Below, in pieces: positions 52,091 through 61,078 of a DNA stretch of 64,000 nucleotides. The stretch lies in NCBI GenBank assembly GCA_965243755.1, contig CBDEVW010000006.1:186001-250000 (forward strand), given 5' to 3'. The translations under genes and the position numbers were made by a program. The notes under the pieces are model-generated. The model saw nothing but the letters and a program-made list of their open reading frames with translations, made no database searches and was not told the DNA's origin. Each line of letters begins with the position of its first letter. Position 1 is the first letter of the stretch. Source of the DNA: JANSWY01 sp965243755 (GTDB taxonomy: Bacteria > Bacteroidota > Bacteroidia > Cytophagales > Cyclobacteriaceae).

Positions 52091-53469
52091 TTTATCTTTC
52101 TTTTGGGCTTATTTGGAGAAATTTTCACCTGGTCCTGCGTACCTTCCGGGTCTGTGTACAAACTAGGAGGGAAGCCATTGAGCTGTCGCCATATTTCGTA
52201 CCATACCCGTACGTTATCCAGCATTACCCAACCTTTGGTGCCGGAACCCAATCTCAACACTTCTGGCCATGGTTCATCCTCAGGGTCCGGTGTAACCAAT
52301 ATTCTGAACTGGCCATTTTGAGTGTTCACTTTATCAATCACCTGTACCACACCTCCGAAAGTACCTACAGACACATTGGGCCAGCCAGAGAACTGTAGTG
52401 ATGGCCAGCCGTCAAATTGCAACCTTACCTTTCTACCCCGTGATAACAATGGTACGTCCATCGCCTGTACGTACATTTCTACCGCAAGGTCCGGTTTTTC
52501 AGGTTGTACTGTCACGATGGCTTCTCCTTCCTTAATGGTTTCCCCAATTCCGGCTTTGAGTGCCTTTACGATGTAACCATCCTGAGGGGCCAGTAAAGCA
52601 TACTGATTTCTTCTGATCCTTACGTTGTTGTATTCATTGGTAAGCTTGGAAATGTCCGCGCGCGATTCATTGATGCTGGACAATGTTTCCTGCAACTGAG
52701 AAATGGTTTTGCTGATTTTTTCAGAATAATCAGCCTGTAACGCTGCAAGATCCGATCTCGCGATGGAAACGGAGGCCTTGCTCTGCAGGTACTTGTTTTG
52801 TTGTCCTACAAACTTTGCCCGAGCCGCATTGAACTTAGATTCCATCTCCTGGTACTTGTTGAGGCTGATGTTCCCCGACTCATACCTGAGCTTATTCCGC
52901 TCGAAGATGTTGCTGGAGTTGTTGAAATTGATTTTCTCAGCTTCCAGTGCTATGCTATCACTTTGCAACTTGAGGATGGACTGTTCGATCTTATTGTTGG
53001 CCTGTATTACTTTGGCTTCCAATGCCTCACGTAGTGCCTTGATCTGATTTTGATAAGCCTCCTTTTTGAGCTCCTTGGCATGTAAGCTGGCTTGTTTCGC
53101 CTCAATTTGCTCGGCCATCCTGGTAAGGATTTCCGGGTCAAAGTATTTGTCTTTGGTTTCTGCCAGGCTTAGAATGGTATCTCCCACATTGACAAACTGT
53201 CCCTCACTGACGTGCCATTTTTCGATTCTTCCTGGTATTACTGATTGTACCGTCTGGGGTCTGTTGGCCGGATTCAATGCGGTCACTTTCCCTCTTGCCC
53301 GGATGTTTTGTTGCCAGGGCATAAACAGGGATAAAAATATCAATGTAGCAATCACAACAAGTACTTTGGCGAGATAGATGCTCAGGAAAGGTGTTTTCAG
53401 TACCTTCAGGGAATACAGTTGTTTATCTGCCAGTCTGTCGTTGATATCGTCTTTTGAGATGTTTAGCAT
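52087..53469 (-). CDS. HlyD-family membrane-fusion protein
   Basis: 460 residues. N-terminal cytoplasmic part, transmembrane helix (about 31-50), biotinyl-lipoyl-like half-motifs (GRIEKWHVSEGQFVNVGD and RRNQYALLAPQDGYIVKALKAG), long alpha hairpin (about 140-290), then a beta-barrel domain. The C-terminus carries a basic tail (ISPNKPKRKIK). It links the inner-membrane ABC exporter to TolC. Two bases separate it from the ABC gene and it overlaps the TolC gene. Confidence 0.92.
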   Translation of the reverse strand: MLNISKDDINDRLADKQLYSLKVLKTPFLSIYLAKVLVVIATLIFLSLFMPWQQNIRARGKVTALNPANRPQTVQSVIPGRIEKWHVSEGQFVNVGDTILSLAETKDKYFDPEILTRMAEQIEAKQASLHAKELKKEAYQNQIKALREALEAKVIQANNKIEQSILKLQSDSIALEAEKINFNNSSNIFERNKLRYESGNISLNKYQEMESKFNAARAKFVGQQNKYLQSKASVSIARSDLAALQADYSEKISKTISQLQETLSSINESRADISKLTNEYNNVRIRRNQYALLAPQDGYIVKALKAGIGETIKEGEAIVTVQPEKPDLAVEMYVQAMDVPLLSRGRKVRLQFDGWPSLQFSGWPNVSVGTFGGVVQVIDKVNTQNGQFRILVTPDPEDEPWPEVLRLGSGTKGWVMLDNVRVWYEIWRQLNGFPPSLYTDPEGTQDQVKISPNKPKRKIK

Positions 53470-53471
53470 AA

Positions 53472-55679
53472 TCAGTTAAGGTTTTTCACTACTTCCTCAA
53501 TGTTCAGTACTTCTGTCATTGGTCCATTGCCAATGATCTCTCCTTTGCTTAGGTAAACCACCCGGTCACAGGCGGCCATGATGATCGGATCATTCGAAAC
53601 TACTATCAGGGTCCACTTCCTGTCGGACTGGGTAAGTTTTTGAATGAGTTCCAGCCGGTCATGTTTAGGGAAACTGTTAAAGAAATCATTCAATATCAAC
53701 ATGTTTGGATCCTTGGCAATGCACCTGGCCAGGATTAGTTTCTGAATGAAATTTTCTGAGTATCCCTTACCGGCACTTAATATTTGAGTTTGTAATCCTT
53801 CCGGAAGGGCATTGATCTTTTCCGAAAGTCCTACCATTTCCAATGCGTCGATGGCAGCTTTTTCATTGAGATAGGGTTTGCCCACCAAAATGTTGTCGAT
53901 GATGGTGCCTTCAAAAATGTCCTCGGTAGATACATTTTTTCCTATCCTGTCACGCAAATGTACCCGGTCAAGGTCCCGGAGTGAATATTTGTTATAGGTC
54001 ACGGACCCCTCAAAAGTGGAGTACATTCCAGCCATTGCGTTGATCAGGGTTGTTTTCCCGGATCCTCCCACGCCACTGATGCAAACCTTTTCCCGTTTTT
54101 CAATTTTGAGGTTGATGTTCTTGATGGCAGCTACATTGGTGCCAGGATAATTGTAGGTAAGGTTGGAGACATTGACTTCAAACCCGTCTTTATCATCTTC
54201 TTCTGTGAAGTCCAGTCCTCCTGTTTGTTCCAGGGGAAGGTCTGTCACATGGGCAATCTTATCTACCGCCGTGAGCATGTCATACACTACATCCATGTAC
54301 ATGATGATTTTTTCAACTGAGTTCAGGATCAGGATGATGATTACTTCGGAAGCGACAAACTGCCCTAATGTAATTTCTCGTCTTACCACCAGCACAGTAC
54401 CAATGATCAATAATCCCGCTGTGATTACGGCCTTAAACAACAGCACGTAAGAATACTGAGTCACCAGGATCTTAAAGTGTTTCCTTCTGTTTTTCAGGTA
54501 ATTGTTGACATAGTAATCCGTTCGCTTCAACGGCAGGTCCGTGGTTCCCGAAAGTTTGAAGCTGTATAGTGCCCTGGCCAGTTCTTCCAGCCAGTAAACC
54601 GCCTTGTACTTGTATTTTGACTCAGTAATAGATGTTTGCAATCCTTTTGGTCCTGTGGTGTAGAAGATCATAAATAGTATGAATACCAGGGCCATGCCGA
54701 AGAACACAAAGAATGGGTGATAAAATGAAAGTAATAGTAACCCGAAAGCAATCTGTATGAGACCAGTGGAGAGGTCAATCAATAGTTTTGGCAATCCCTT
54801 CTGGATCGTGAGTACATCAAAGAACCTGTTCATCAATTCCGGGAAATGCAGGTTGAGCACTGCTTCCATTTTGATCCGGGGTACCCTGTATGCGAATTCA
54901 AAGGCCGCTTTGGTAAAGACCCTACGTTGGAGATACTCCACTATGGTTATTTGTAATACCTGCAGCACTCCTGAACCTAATACGCCAATGATGATGATGC
55001 CAATCAGGAAATAGATTGAACTAAAAAACACGCCTCCTGAGATCAATTCTATGGCTGCCTGTATCCCCAAAGGAAGCACCAAACTGGTAATACCAATGAT
55101 CATGGCATAGATGTATACATAGAAGATGTCTTTGCGGTCTGCAGAAAGCAAATGATAGAGACGCGAGACCGGTGAAAGTTTTTCATGCTCTACTCCCGTG
55201 TAAGTACTGCTTCCAACCACACTTTCATAAGCAAAAGCAGTAAGGAAAAGAATTTCCTTTTTACTGTTGGTAAGGATCGAATCAGTAGAGATCTCCGAGA
55301 AATCCATCTCTTCGGTTTCTTCCCCTCTCAGCAAAGTGATCTGCTTGTTTTTCTTTTTAATGGTGTCAATGATCCCGGGAACAATATGATCTTCGTTTCT
55401 GATGAACAGGATCATTGGGGCATCCAGGTTTTCGATGAATATCTCCAGGTCCTCCCTTGGGATTTCCTTTTTGATATAAACCATCCCGGTATTGTTGGCC
55501 ATTTCCGTAAGGTCCCTGATAAACTCACTGAGGTCATCCAGGTAATAGCTTCGCAATAAATTATCTGATTCACGCAACACAGCACTATCCAGATCAATCC
55601 CCAGCCGATGAGCACTGCTATGCAGTATTCTAAGAATATGCGAACTGTCTAATGTGGTATCTTTAACGGATTTGTCCAT
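53472..55679 (-). CDS. ABC exporter subunit with atypical ATPase motifs
   Basis: 735 residues: N-terminal C39-like domain without catalytic cysteine (1-125), six-helix transmembrane domain (about 190-440), nucleotide-binding domain (about 500-735). Walker A is intact (SGVGGSGKTT, about 537-546). The other motifs deviate: Q-loop region IGKNVSTEDIF lacks the glutamine, the signature is LSAGKGYS in place of LSGGQ (about 632), Walker B is MLILND in place of the hhhhDE form (about 660), and the H-loop reads VSNDP (about 694). ATP hydrolysis may be slow or absent. It is part of the TetR-ABC-HlyD-TolC operon. Confidence 0.85.
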   Translation of the reverse strand: MDKSVKDTTLDSSHILRILHSSAHRLGIDLDSAVLRESDNLLRSYYLDDLSEFIRDLTEMANNTGMVYIKKEIPREDLEIFIENLDAPMILFIRNEDHIVPGIIDTIKKKNKQITLLRGEETEEMDFSEISTDSILTNSKKEILFLTAFAYESVVGSSTYTGVEHEKLSPVSRLYHLLSADRKDIFYVYIYAMIIGITSLVLPLGIQAAIELISGGVFFSSIYFLIGIIIIGVLGSGVLQVLQITIVEYLQRRVFTKAAFEFAYRVPRIKMEAVLNLHFPELMNRFFDVLTIQKGLPKLLIDLSTGLIQIAFGLLLLSFYHPFFVFFGMALVFILFMIFYTTGPKGLQTSITESKYKYKAVYWLEELARALYSFKLSGTTDLPLKRTDYYVNNYLKNRRKHFKILVTQYSYVLLFKAVITAGLLIIGTVLVVRREITLGQFVASEVIIILILNSVEKIIMYMDVVYDMLTAVDKIAHVTDLPLEQTGGLDFTEEDDKDGFEVNVSNLTYNYPGTNVAAIKNINLKIEKREKVCISGVGGSGKTTLINAMAGMYSTFEGSVTYNKYSLRDLDRVHLRDRIGKNVSTEDIFEGTIIDNILVGKPYLNEKAAIDALEMVGLSEKINALPEGLQTQILSAGKGYSENFIQKLILARCIAKDPNMLILNDFFNSFPKHDRLELIQKLTQSDRKWTLIVVSNDPIIMAACDRVVYLSKGEIIGNGPMTEVLNIEEVVKNLN

Positions 55680-56367
55680 TATTTAATTCAATTTTTAGGG
55701 TACTGAATAATGTATGTTGTAAAAATTCATAAACTTGTTGATCCAGGTCTTTTCCAGTGCACACTTCTGTCAGCGATGGCAGGTGCATGGCAAAGAACGC
55801 CTGTTGATGCGAAGCTTCCAGTATGGTACTAACAATCGCATGCGGATAAGGATATTCCGGAGCTACCTCGTGAATGATCAGTGCAATGGTATGACACAGG
55901 TCCTTGTATCCTTTAAATAATCCCTTTTCATTGATTTCATCTACCTGCTTAGTAAGATAGGTCTTATCTGATTCGGTCATTACCACTCGCTTAAGCTGAG
56001 CAAGGTCAACATCTGAAGTATTGGAAAAATTCGTTAATTCCTCACTAAATGCTATGATCTTCAGGATTTCTCTTAGTTGATCTTTCGGATCAGTAAAGTA
56101 GTGCAATTTGATGCCAATCAGATAATCTACCCATTTCCAATAGAGGGTGGTCAGGTATAGCAACAACTGAAGTTTGTTTTCGAAATAACGATATACTGAA
56201 GCTTCTGTGGAATCAATGCAATCTGCGAGTTTCCGGAAAGTAAAATTTTCAAACCCAATCTCATCCAACAAGATGACGCTCTGGTTAATGATCTTTTTAC
56301 CCAGATCGGTTGATTTCGGGTCTTTTAGGAAATAGTTCTGTGGTATTAATACTTGTACAACTGACAT
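55663..56367 (-). CDS. TetR/AcrR-family regulator
   Basis: 234 residues from the ATG at 56367 (MSVVQVLIPQNYF); another ATG lies at 56382. N-terminal helix-turn-helix: KIINQSVILLDEIGFENFTFRKLADC and TEASVYRYFENK at about 28-65. The C-terminal ligand domain is not assignable to a subfamily. Its end overlaps the ABC gene by 17 bases, and a palindrome upstream (56392-56404) could be its operator, so it likely controls the export operon and itself. Confidence 0.85.
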   Translation of the reverse strand: MSVVQVLIPQNYFLKDPKSTDLGKKIINQSVILLDEIGFENFTFRKLADCIDSTEASVYRYFENKLQLLLYLTTLYWKWVDYLIGIKLHYFTDPKDQLREILKIIAFSEELTNFSNTSDVDLAQLKRVVMTESDKTYLTKQVDEINEKGLFKGYKDLCHTIALIIHEVAPEYPYPHAIVSTILEASHQQAFFAMHLPSLTEVCTGKDLDQQVYEFLQHTLFSTLKIELNNGQIR

Positions 56368-56391
56368 AGGCACAAAAATCACTTATGTGTA

Positions 56392-56418
56392 ATAGTAATA
56401 CTATCGTCAACAAATGTA
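56392..56418 (-). promoter_or_regulatory. Palindromic operator and -7 element before the TetR gene
   Basis: ATAGTA-A-TACTAT (56392-56404) is a perfect 6+1+6 palindrome. Directly upstream on the minus strand, CAAATGTA at 56411-56418 is the complement of a TAnnTTTG-type -7 element (TACATTTG). No good -33 TTG is seen. The palindrome would cover the transcription start, as expected for a repressor site. Confidence 0.45.
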
Positions 56419-56650
56419 AAACTATATTGTTTTATTTTTTTAATGATTCAGGTGAGAAATTTTCTTGTCGTTATCCTTATTTCAATTCCGTTGTATCTCA
56501 TAATTAAAGGGATAAGAATGGGTTATTTTTCTATTCCTTATGGTGTTGGCTAATGTCGAAATAGAGATTAATTTTATCATTACCCAAAAAAATATATTAA
56601 TCCATTCAATCCGCTAAGGTTAGTGTCAGAATAAACTTCAGGTGCTGTGT

Positions 56651-56690
56651 CACAGAGATTCACTGAGAACCACAGAGTTGCACAGAGTTT
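56651..56690. repeat. Four 10-bp units of CACAGAG type
   Basis: CACAGAGATT, CACTGAGAAC, CACAGAGTTG, CACAGAGTTT: four consecutive 10-base units. Similar CACAGAG-rich repeats occur in other bacterial genomes. The surrounding 400-bp gap (56383-56782) has no gene. Confidence 0.8.
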
Positions 56691-56782
56691 TTTCTTTCCC
56701 AGTGTATCTGTCCACTTCACCTAATGATGATTATTACTCCAGGAATTTTATTCTTCATAGGAACATTTATGCCCTAAGTCCT

Positions 56783-57238
56783 TTACTTAATTGTTTTGTC
56801 TGGATATTTATCCGCCACCAGATTAAGCTGAATGCCATGTTCGAGGAAAGCTTTCAATCCGGCCAGAACACTGGTGAAGCCGGCGGTACTGTCTTTCAGG
56901 ATGGCTATCAAATCGTCTCCCTCTGCCTGAAAACCATGTTGTGTGATCTCCACATAAGTGTTTTCTTCTGATGTTGGTGTGAATTTAAACGCTACTGTGG
57001 TTCCGGGATCACCCCATTCTATGACAATCAGCTCCCCGGGTTTCAGTGTTTTGCAAACGACCTCAGCAGAAACCCCATACATTTCCCACGACCAGGTTAC
57101 TTTTTGGCCCTCTTCAAGTTTGCCCGAAGATTTGGTGAACCAGAATTTAGTAGTGATCTCAGGATCAGCGAATGCATTGAAGACTTCTGCAGCCGGACGT
57201 CTGATCAGCATTTGGGTTTCTACTGTGTGGTTATTCAT
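56783..57238 (-). CDS. SRPBCC/AHSA1-type protein
   Basis: 151 residues from the ATG at 57238 (MNNHTVETQMLIRRPAAEVFNAF). START-like fold with a conserved opening (VFNAFADPEITTKFWFTKSSG), the central strands (WSWEMYGVSAEVVCK, IVIEWGDPGTTVAFKFTP) and the C-terminal helix GFTSVLAGLKAFLEHGIQLN. It binds hydrophobic ligands in the family. Its upstream extension to 57316 has no conservation support. Monocistronic. Confidence 0.85.
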   Translation of the reverse strand: MNNHTVETQMLIRRPAAEVFNAFADPEITTKFWFTKSSGKLEEGQKVTWSWEMYGVSAEVVCKTLKPGELIVIEWGDPGTTVAFKFTPTSEENTYVEITQHGFQAEGDDLIAILKDSTAGFTSVLAGLKAFLEHGIQLNLVADKYPDKTIK

Positions 57239-57323
57239 GTGCGGTGTTTTAGGATAAATGTAGCATATAATACACTTGGATTCAATTTTAAAGTTCAGAT
57301 GGCTGACAATATCCAAAATGCGT

Positions 57324-58199
57324 CTAACCCAAAGTAATCGTCATCGATGAAGATTGTTTGCCTTTGCCTCCTGCCATCAGACCAGATATTTTGCCTTGCT
57401 CAAGCAACAGGTCCACCAGAATTAAACTTGGGGAAGAAGGTGTCATGTGCTTTCCCTGAATAAACCGATACCTTTCTCTTTTAATCTTGAGATGATCGAA
57501 AAAGTAACAAGCTAATGGCCCTGCAGCCATTCCCGTGCCAGCCTCTTCGTCTATTCCATAGCGGGGACCAAACATTCTGGCGTAAGCATCATATGGATCA
57601 TCTTGCTTTCCAATGCTAAAAGGGTAGAAGCCAATCAGATCGAATGCATCACTAATTTGTTTAATCAGTTCATGATCAGGTTTGATGTTTTTCAAAACTT
57701 CAGTACTTCGTACAGGGATCAATAGAAAACTGTTGCCGGTGTTGACCAATCTGATCGGGGCATTATCAAGTAAGTCTGCTTCCTCAATATTTAATGACTT
57801 TAATATTGATTCCAGGTAGTCATCTACGTCCATATATGTGGGGGCAGTTTGTTCCATGAATGCCAGGTCCTGGTCCAATATTATTTTTCTTACACCATCA
57901 ACAGTCTCTTTCGAAGAAACAGCTTGATCGATCTTTTTCAATTGTTTTAGGAAAGAAAATGTAGCAATGGTCGCATGTCCGCAATGGGCAATTTGCCTGT
58001 TTGGCGTAAAGAATTCCAGCTTGAAGTCTGCAATAGTTGATTTGGAAACAAAAGCGGTTTCGGAAAGTCCTACCTTACAGGCGATTTTTAATTTCTCCGA
58101 AGAGGTCAAATGATCTGCGTCAAGCACTACACCAGCAGGGTTGCCACCTTTATTGTGGTGAATAAAAGCACTAAGAATTGCTACTTTAATTTGATTCAT
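57324..58199 (-). CDS. PhzF-family isomerase/epimerase
   Basis: 291 residues from the ATG at 58199 (MNQIKVAILSAFIHHNKGGNPAGVV); starts at 58205 and 58229 are also open. Diaminopimelate-epimerase-like fold with the GNPAGVV motif, catalytic acid E in LSETAFVSK, the HCGHATIATFS block and the GTGMAAGPLACYFFDH segment near the C-terminus. PhzF relatives act on small molecules, not only phenazine precursors. No other phenazine genes are here. It lies 62 bp after the sigZ-type gene and could be co-transcribed with it. Confidence 0.85.
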   Translation of the reverse strand: MNQIKVAILSAFIHHNKGGNPAGVVLDADHLTSSEKLKIACKVGLSETAFVSKSTIADFKLEFFTPNRQIAHCGHATIATFSFLKQLKKIDQAVSSKETVDGVRKIILDQDLAFMEQTAPTYMDVDDYLESILKSLNIEEADLLDNAPIRLVNTGNSFLLIPVRSTEVLKNIKPDHELIKQISDAFDLIGFYPFSIGKQDDPYDAYARMFGPRYGIDEEAGTGMAAGPLACYFFDHLKIKRERYRFIQGKHMTPSSPSLILVDLLLEQGKISGLMAGGKGKQSSSMTITLG

Positions 58200-58260
58200 A
58201 TCCATCAGTTTTATTTTAATATTTCCCAATGGACGAAATCAGATAAAAAAAGACGGAGCG

Positions 58261-58791
58261 CTACTTTTCTGGCTCCAATATTATGCCTCCTGCGGCATCC
58301 AGGGAAACCCGTGGACAAGCCAGAATGTTCTGTTTTAGGTTTTTGCGAGCTGTCTGGACCCTCGTTTTAGCACCACTATAAGAAATACCCAGAAGTTGGG
58401 CCAATTCCTTTTGTGAGGTTTCTCTGAAATAGGTCAGTGTTAATGCCTGCTGATCGTTTGAGGTTAAATACTTCACCTTTTGATTGATGCATTGTTCAAG
58501 TGACGAGAACCCTGATTCATCCTCGGAAGTATCGATCATACCAATAGGGTTGGGATTGGAGGAGTGATGATTTTCTCCTCTAAAGTGATCTATGATTGTA
58601 TTTCTTGTAATTTGATAAACCCATGGGGCCAGCTTTTCTTTTGATTTAAGTTTGTTCAGGTTGAGATGGATTTTAATGAAAGTTTCTTGTAGAATATCAC
58701 TGGTTTCCTCCTGATCTTTGACCTTGCTCATTGTGAAGCGATACAGGTCGTGATACAAATCCACCCAAATGTCTTTAACTGTGTACTTCAT
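58261..58791 (-). CDS. sigZ: ECF sigma factor, SigZ-type
   Basis: 176 residues. Region 2: VDLYHDLYRFTMSKVKDQEETSDILQETFIKIH with WVYQITRNTIIDHFR. Region 4: LTLTYFRETSQKELAQLLGISYSGAKTRVQTARKNL. The tail CPRVSLDAAGGIILEPEK with a cysteine is the SigZ pattern. Unlike the FecI-type sigma at 21741, no anti-sigma gene is next to it. Confidence 0.87.
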   Translation of the reverse strand: MKYTVKDIWVDLYHDLYRFTMSKVKDQEETSDILQETFIKIHLNLNKLKSKEKLAPWVYQITRNTIIDHFRGENHHSSNPNPIGMIDTSEDESGFSSLEQCINQKVKYLTSNDQQALTLTYFRETSQKELAQLLGISYSGAKTRVQTARKNLKQNILACPRVSLDAAGGIILEPEK

Positions 58792-58828
58792 TGTTTAACA
58801 AAGAACGTAATCTATCCGAACGTGTTCA

Positions 58829-59479
58829 TTACTGATAATGCTTATGAGACCCGTCGCACCTCGGATATTTCTTAGAATGACCACAGACGCAATCATGTAT
58901 TCCCTTCCCATTCAATATACGATCCCTGTATTTTTCAATCCTGGACGACCTGCTCGCTGATTGCTTGGCTCCTGAAAAGTAGAGGTGATAGCCTCTTTGT
59001 TTCCCGGGAGTCAGCGCTTCAAATGCTTTTTGGAAATCAGGATCCGCTTCAAACTTTTCGATGAGCTCATCAATGAGTTGTGGCTCGTTTTTTGCTTTAA
59101 AATCAGGTTTGAGTCCGGATTTTTCAATTTCAATGGCCTGATGAATGTAGGATTTAAGTATTTGTTCGTTTTTTAGGATTTCTTCAGTGTTCGTGAACCT
59201 GGCCAGTTTTGCTGACTGTGAGTTTTCTCCCGGTTTCTGCAACAATTGATTGGGATCATTGATTAATTCGCCCTTGAAAAAGCTGATACAGCAAAAATCT
59301 TTGAAATCCCCAATCATCAAAACATTAGACGTCTTGCCCTCATGGGTAAAGGTATAGCAGGGAGCACGCCATTTTAGCGCTTCAGTCAGGCCGCATTCTA
59401 GTACGATCGACCGGAGGGTTTGCATTTCTTCCTGCCAACGGGTGACTGTGCTGAAATATTCATCAACTTTTGGATTCAT
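58829..59479 (-). CDS. YdeI/DUF1801 protein with a C-terminal CDGSH motif
   Basis: 216 residues from the ATG at 59479 (MNPKVDEYFSTVTRWQEEM). DUF1801-like domain (about 15-115: LRSIVLECGLTEALKWRAP, FCCISFFKG), YdeI domain (LTPGKQRGYHLYFSGAKQSASRSSRIEKY read in two blocks, about 150-180), then the last 25 residues contain C197-V-C199, S202, P206, C208-D-G-S-H212: the exact CDGSH iron-sulfur pattern C-x-C-x2-S-x3-P-x-C-D-G-S-H. The cluster would be [2Fe-2S] with three Cys and one His. The fused arrangement suggests a redox-sensing or repair role; this is inference. Confidence 0.8.
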   Translation of the reverse strand: MNPKVDEYFSTVTRWQEEMQTLRSIVLECGLTEALKWRAPCYTFTHEGKTSNVLMIGDFKDFCCISFFKGELINDPNQLLQKPGENSQSAKLARFTNTEEILKNEQILKSYIHQAIEIEKSGLKPDFKAKNEPQLIDELIEKFEADPDFQKAFEALTPGKQRGYHLYFSGAKQSASRSSRIEKYRDRILNGKGIHDCVCGHSKKYPRCDGSHKHYQ

Positions 59480-59633
59480 TTCCATCTTTTTGAGTTTTGC
59501 TATCATTGCTATCCCTAGAAAAATCACAACTTTTGGAACATTCTTTTGTTCAAATAACGATGTGTAGGCTTAACTAAAATTCAACTAGCTGTTATCGGTA
59601 CAAAATAATCTTCACTTAATTTCACCAATCCAA

Positions 59634-59820
59634 AGAATCACATTATCCACCACTCCCGCCGTGGAGGCTCCTACTTTTTGAAAGACCAAAAACTAGGGAA
59701 AAAGTCTTCGGGAAATTATTAGCACACGGCCTCCCAATGCCCCTTTTCGCACAAATCCAGCCCAATCCTGCAACACGGCCATCATCGCACATGCCGCCCG
59801 CCATTTCCCATCCACCCCAC
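59634..59820 (-). mobile_element. Core-only copy of the TIR element (inverted)
   Basis: 187 bp matching, on the minus strand, the central part of the 385-bp elements (from GGTGGATGGGAAATGG through CACGGCGGGAGTGG to GTGATTCT). The outer parts and the CTGTCCGGG terminal repeats are missing. The frame found in the other copies is open through the core and ends at a TAA in the last codons. It occupies most of the 387-bp gap 59528-59914; nothing else is seen there. Confidence 0.8.
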
Positions 59821-59914
59821 TTTCTAGGGCAATTTGCATCAACAATTACTATTCAAAAACCTTAACAATTGTTTGGTATGCATTATCATCTCAAATTTAC
59901 AGCAATATCAGATG

Positions 59915-61075
59915 CTAGCTAAGTTTCCTGATCAACTGATGCATCATTTCTACTCCTTTATTCAATTGCTCTTTCGCAATGTATTCGTTTTCCCTGTGGG
60001 CCTGGGCTATTGATCCCGGTCCGCAAATGATACTTTGGAATCCGCCCAACGAAAATTGACCAGCCTCTGCCGCATAGGCCACTGATCCTACCTCGTGATT
60101 GCCTGTAATTTCTTTGGTGAGTGCTACTATATCATCATTCTCATTAGTATCCAGTGGTGGTACCAGTGGATGTTTCTCTTTCGTTTCTATTCTGAACGCA
60201 GGAAATTTCTTTCTCAGGATCATCTCTCGTTCCCTGCAATACGTCAGGAACTCCTCTTTGATGGCTTCATAATCATCCTGAGGCACAATTCGGATGTCCC
60301 ATTTGAAGGTTACGGAATCTGCAATGATATTGGCCGCAATGCCACCATTGATCTGACCCACATGCAGAGAGGAGTGGGGAGGGTCAAACCGGGAGTCGTG
60401 ATTTCCGGAACTGACAATCTCCTGCATCTTGTTTTCAAGCCACAAAATCAATCGGGCAGCCTCATGAACAGCGCTCACTTCCTGCAAAATCCTGCTGCTA
60501 TGTCCGGCACTGCCGTTGACAGTGGTTTCCAGAATTGACATGCCTTTTTGGCCAATCACTGGCTGCATCATGGTTGCCTCACCAATGATGGCGTATTTCG
60601 GTTTTTCCTTGTAGTGTTCCTTGATGTGCTCAATCAATTCCGGAGCAGCCAGGCATCCTATTTCCTCATCGTAGCTAAAAGCAAAATAGATGGGTTTATT
60701 CAATGCGGCATTCACCATTTCCGGAAGAGCAGCCAGACAGCAGGCGAGGTAACCCTTCATGTCGCAAGAACCGCGGGCGTATAGCTTACCATCATTTTTA
60801 TCAGTTAGCTGAAATGGATCGGTATCCCAATTTTGTCCTGCCACCGGAACCACGTCCGTATGACCGGAAAGGATGACACCACCATCCACTTCAGGGCCGA
60901 TCCTGCAATGCAGCGACGCTTTGGTTTGTTCGGGGTTTGGTACCAGGGTGGTTGTGATGCCAAACTGCTCAATGTATTCTTTGATCCAGTGAATGATGGA
61001 AAGGTTACTTTCACCACCCAAAACCGGGAATGAAACGAGTTTGCTTAGTATCTCTTCTACGTTCAGTATTGTCAT
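59915..61075 (-). CDS. argE: M20-family acetylornithine deacetylase-like peptidase (ArgE type)
   Basis: 386 residues. Zinc-binding motifs: LSGHTDVVPVAGQNW (about 73-87, H and catalytic D), GSCDMKGYLA (D), YDEEIGCLAAPELI (catalytic EE), and VSTVGQING-like dimerisation block SLHVGQINGGIAANIIAD, then GPGSIAQAHRENEYI near the C-terminus (H). It would remove N-acyl groups from ornithine or related amino acids. It lies 4 bp after a YfcC-type transporter gene, suggesting uptake and deacylation of an acylated amino acid or peptide. Because Bacteroidota often use N-succinyl intermediates in arginine synthesis, the exact substrate is uncertain. Confidence 0.85.
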   Translation of the reverse strand: MTILNVEEILSKLVSFPVLGGESNLSIIHWIKEYIEQFGITTTLVPNPEQTKASLHCRIGPEVDGGVILSGHTDVVPVAGQNWDTDPFQLTDKNDGKLYARGSCDMKGYLACCLAALPEMVNAALNKPIYFAFSYDEEIGCLAAPELIEHIKEHYKEKPKYAIIGEATMMQPVIGQKGMSILETTVNGSAGHSSRILQEVSAVHEAARLILWLENKMQEIVSSGNHDSRFDPPHSSLHVGQINGGIAANIIADSVTFKWDIRIVPQDDYEAIKEEFLTYCREREMILRKKFPAFRIETKEKHPLVPPLDTNENDDIVALTKEITGNHEVGSVAYAAEAGQFSLGGFQSIICGPGSIAQAHRENEYIAKEQLNKGVEMMHQLIRKLS

Positions 61076-61078
61076 GAT

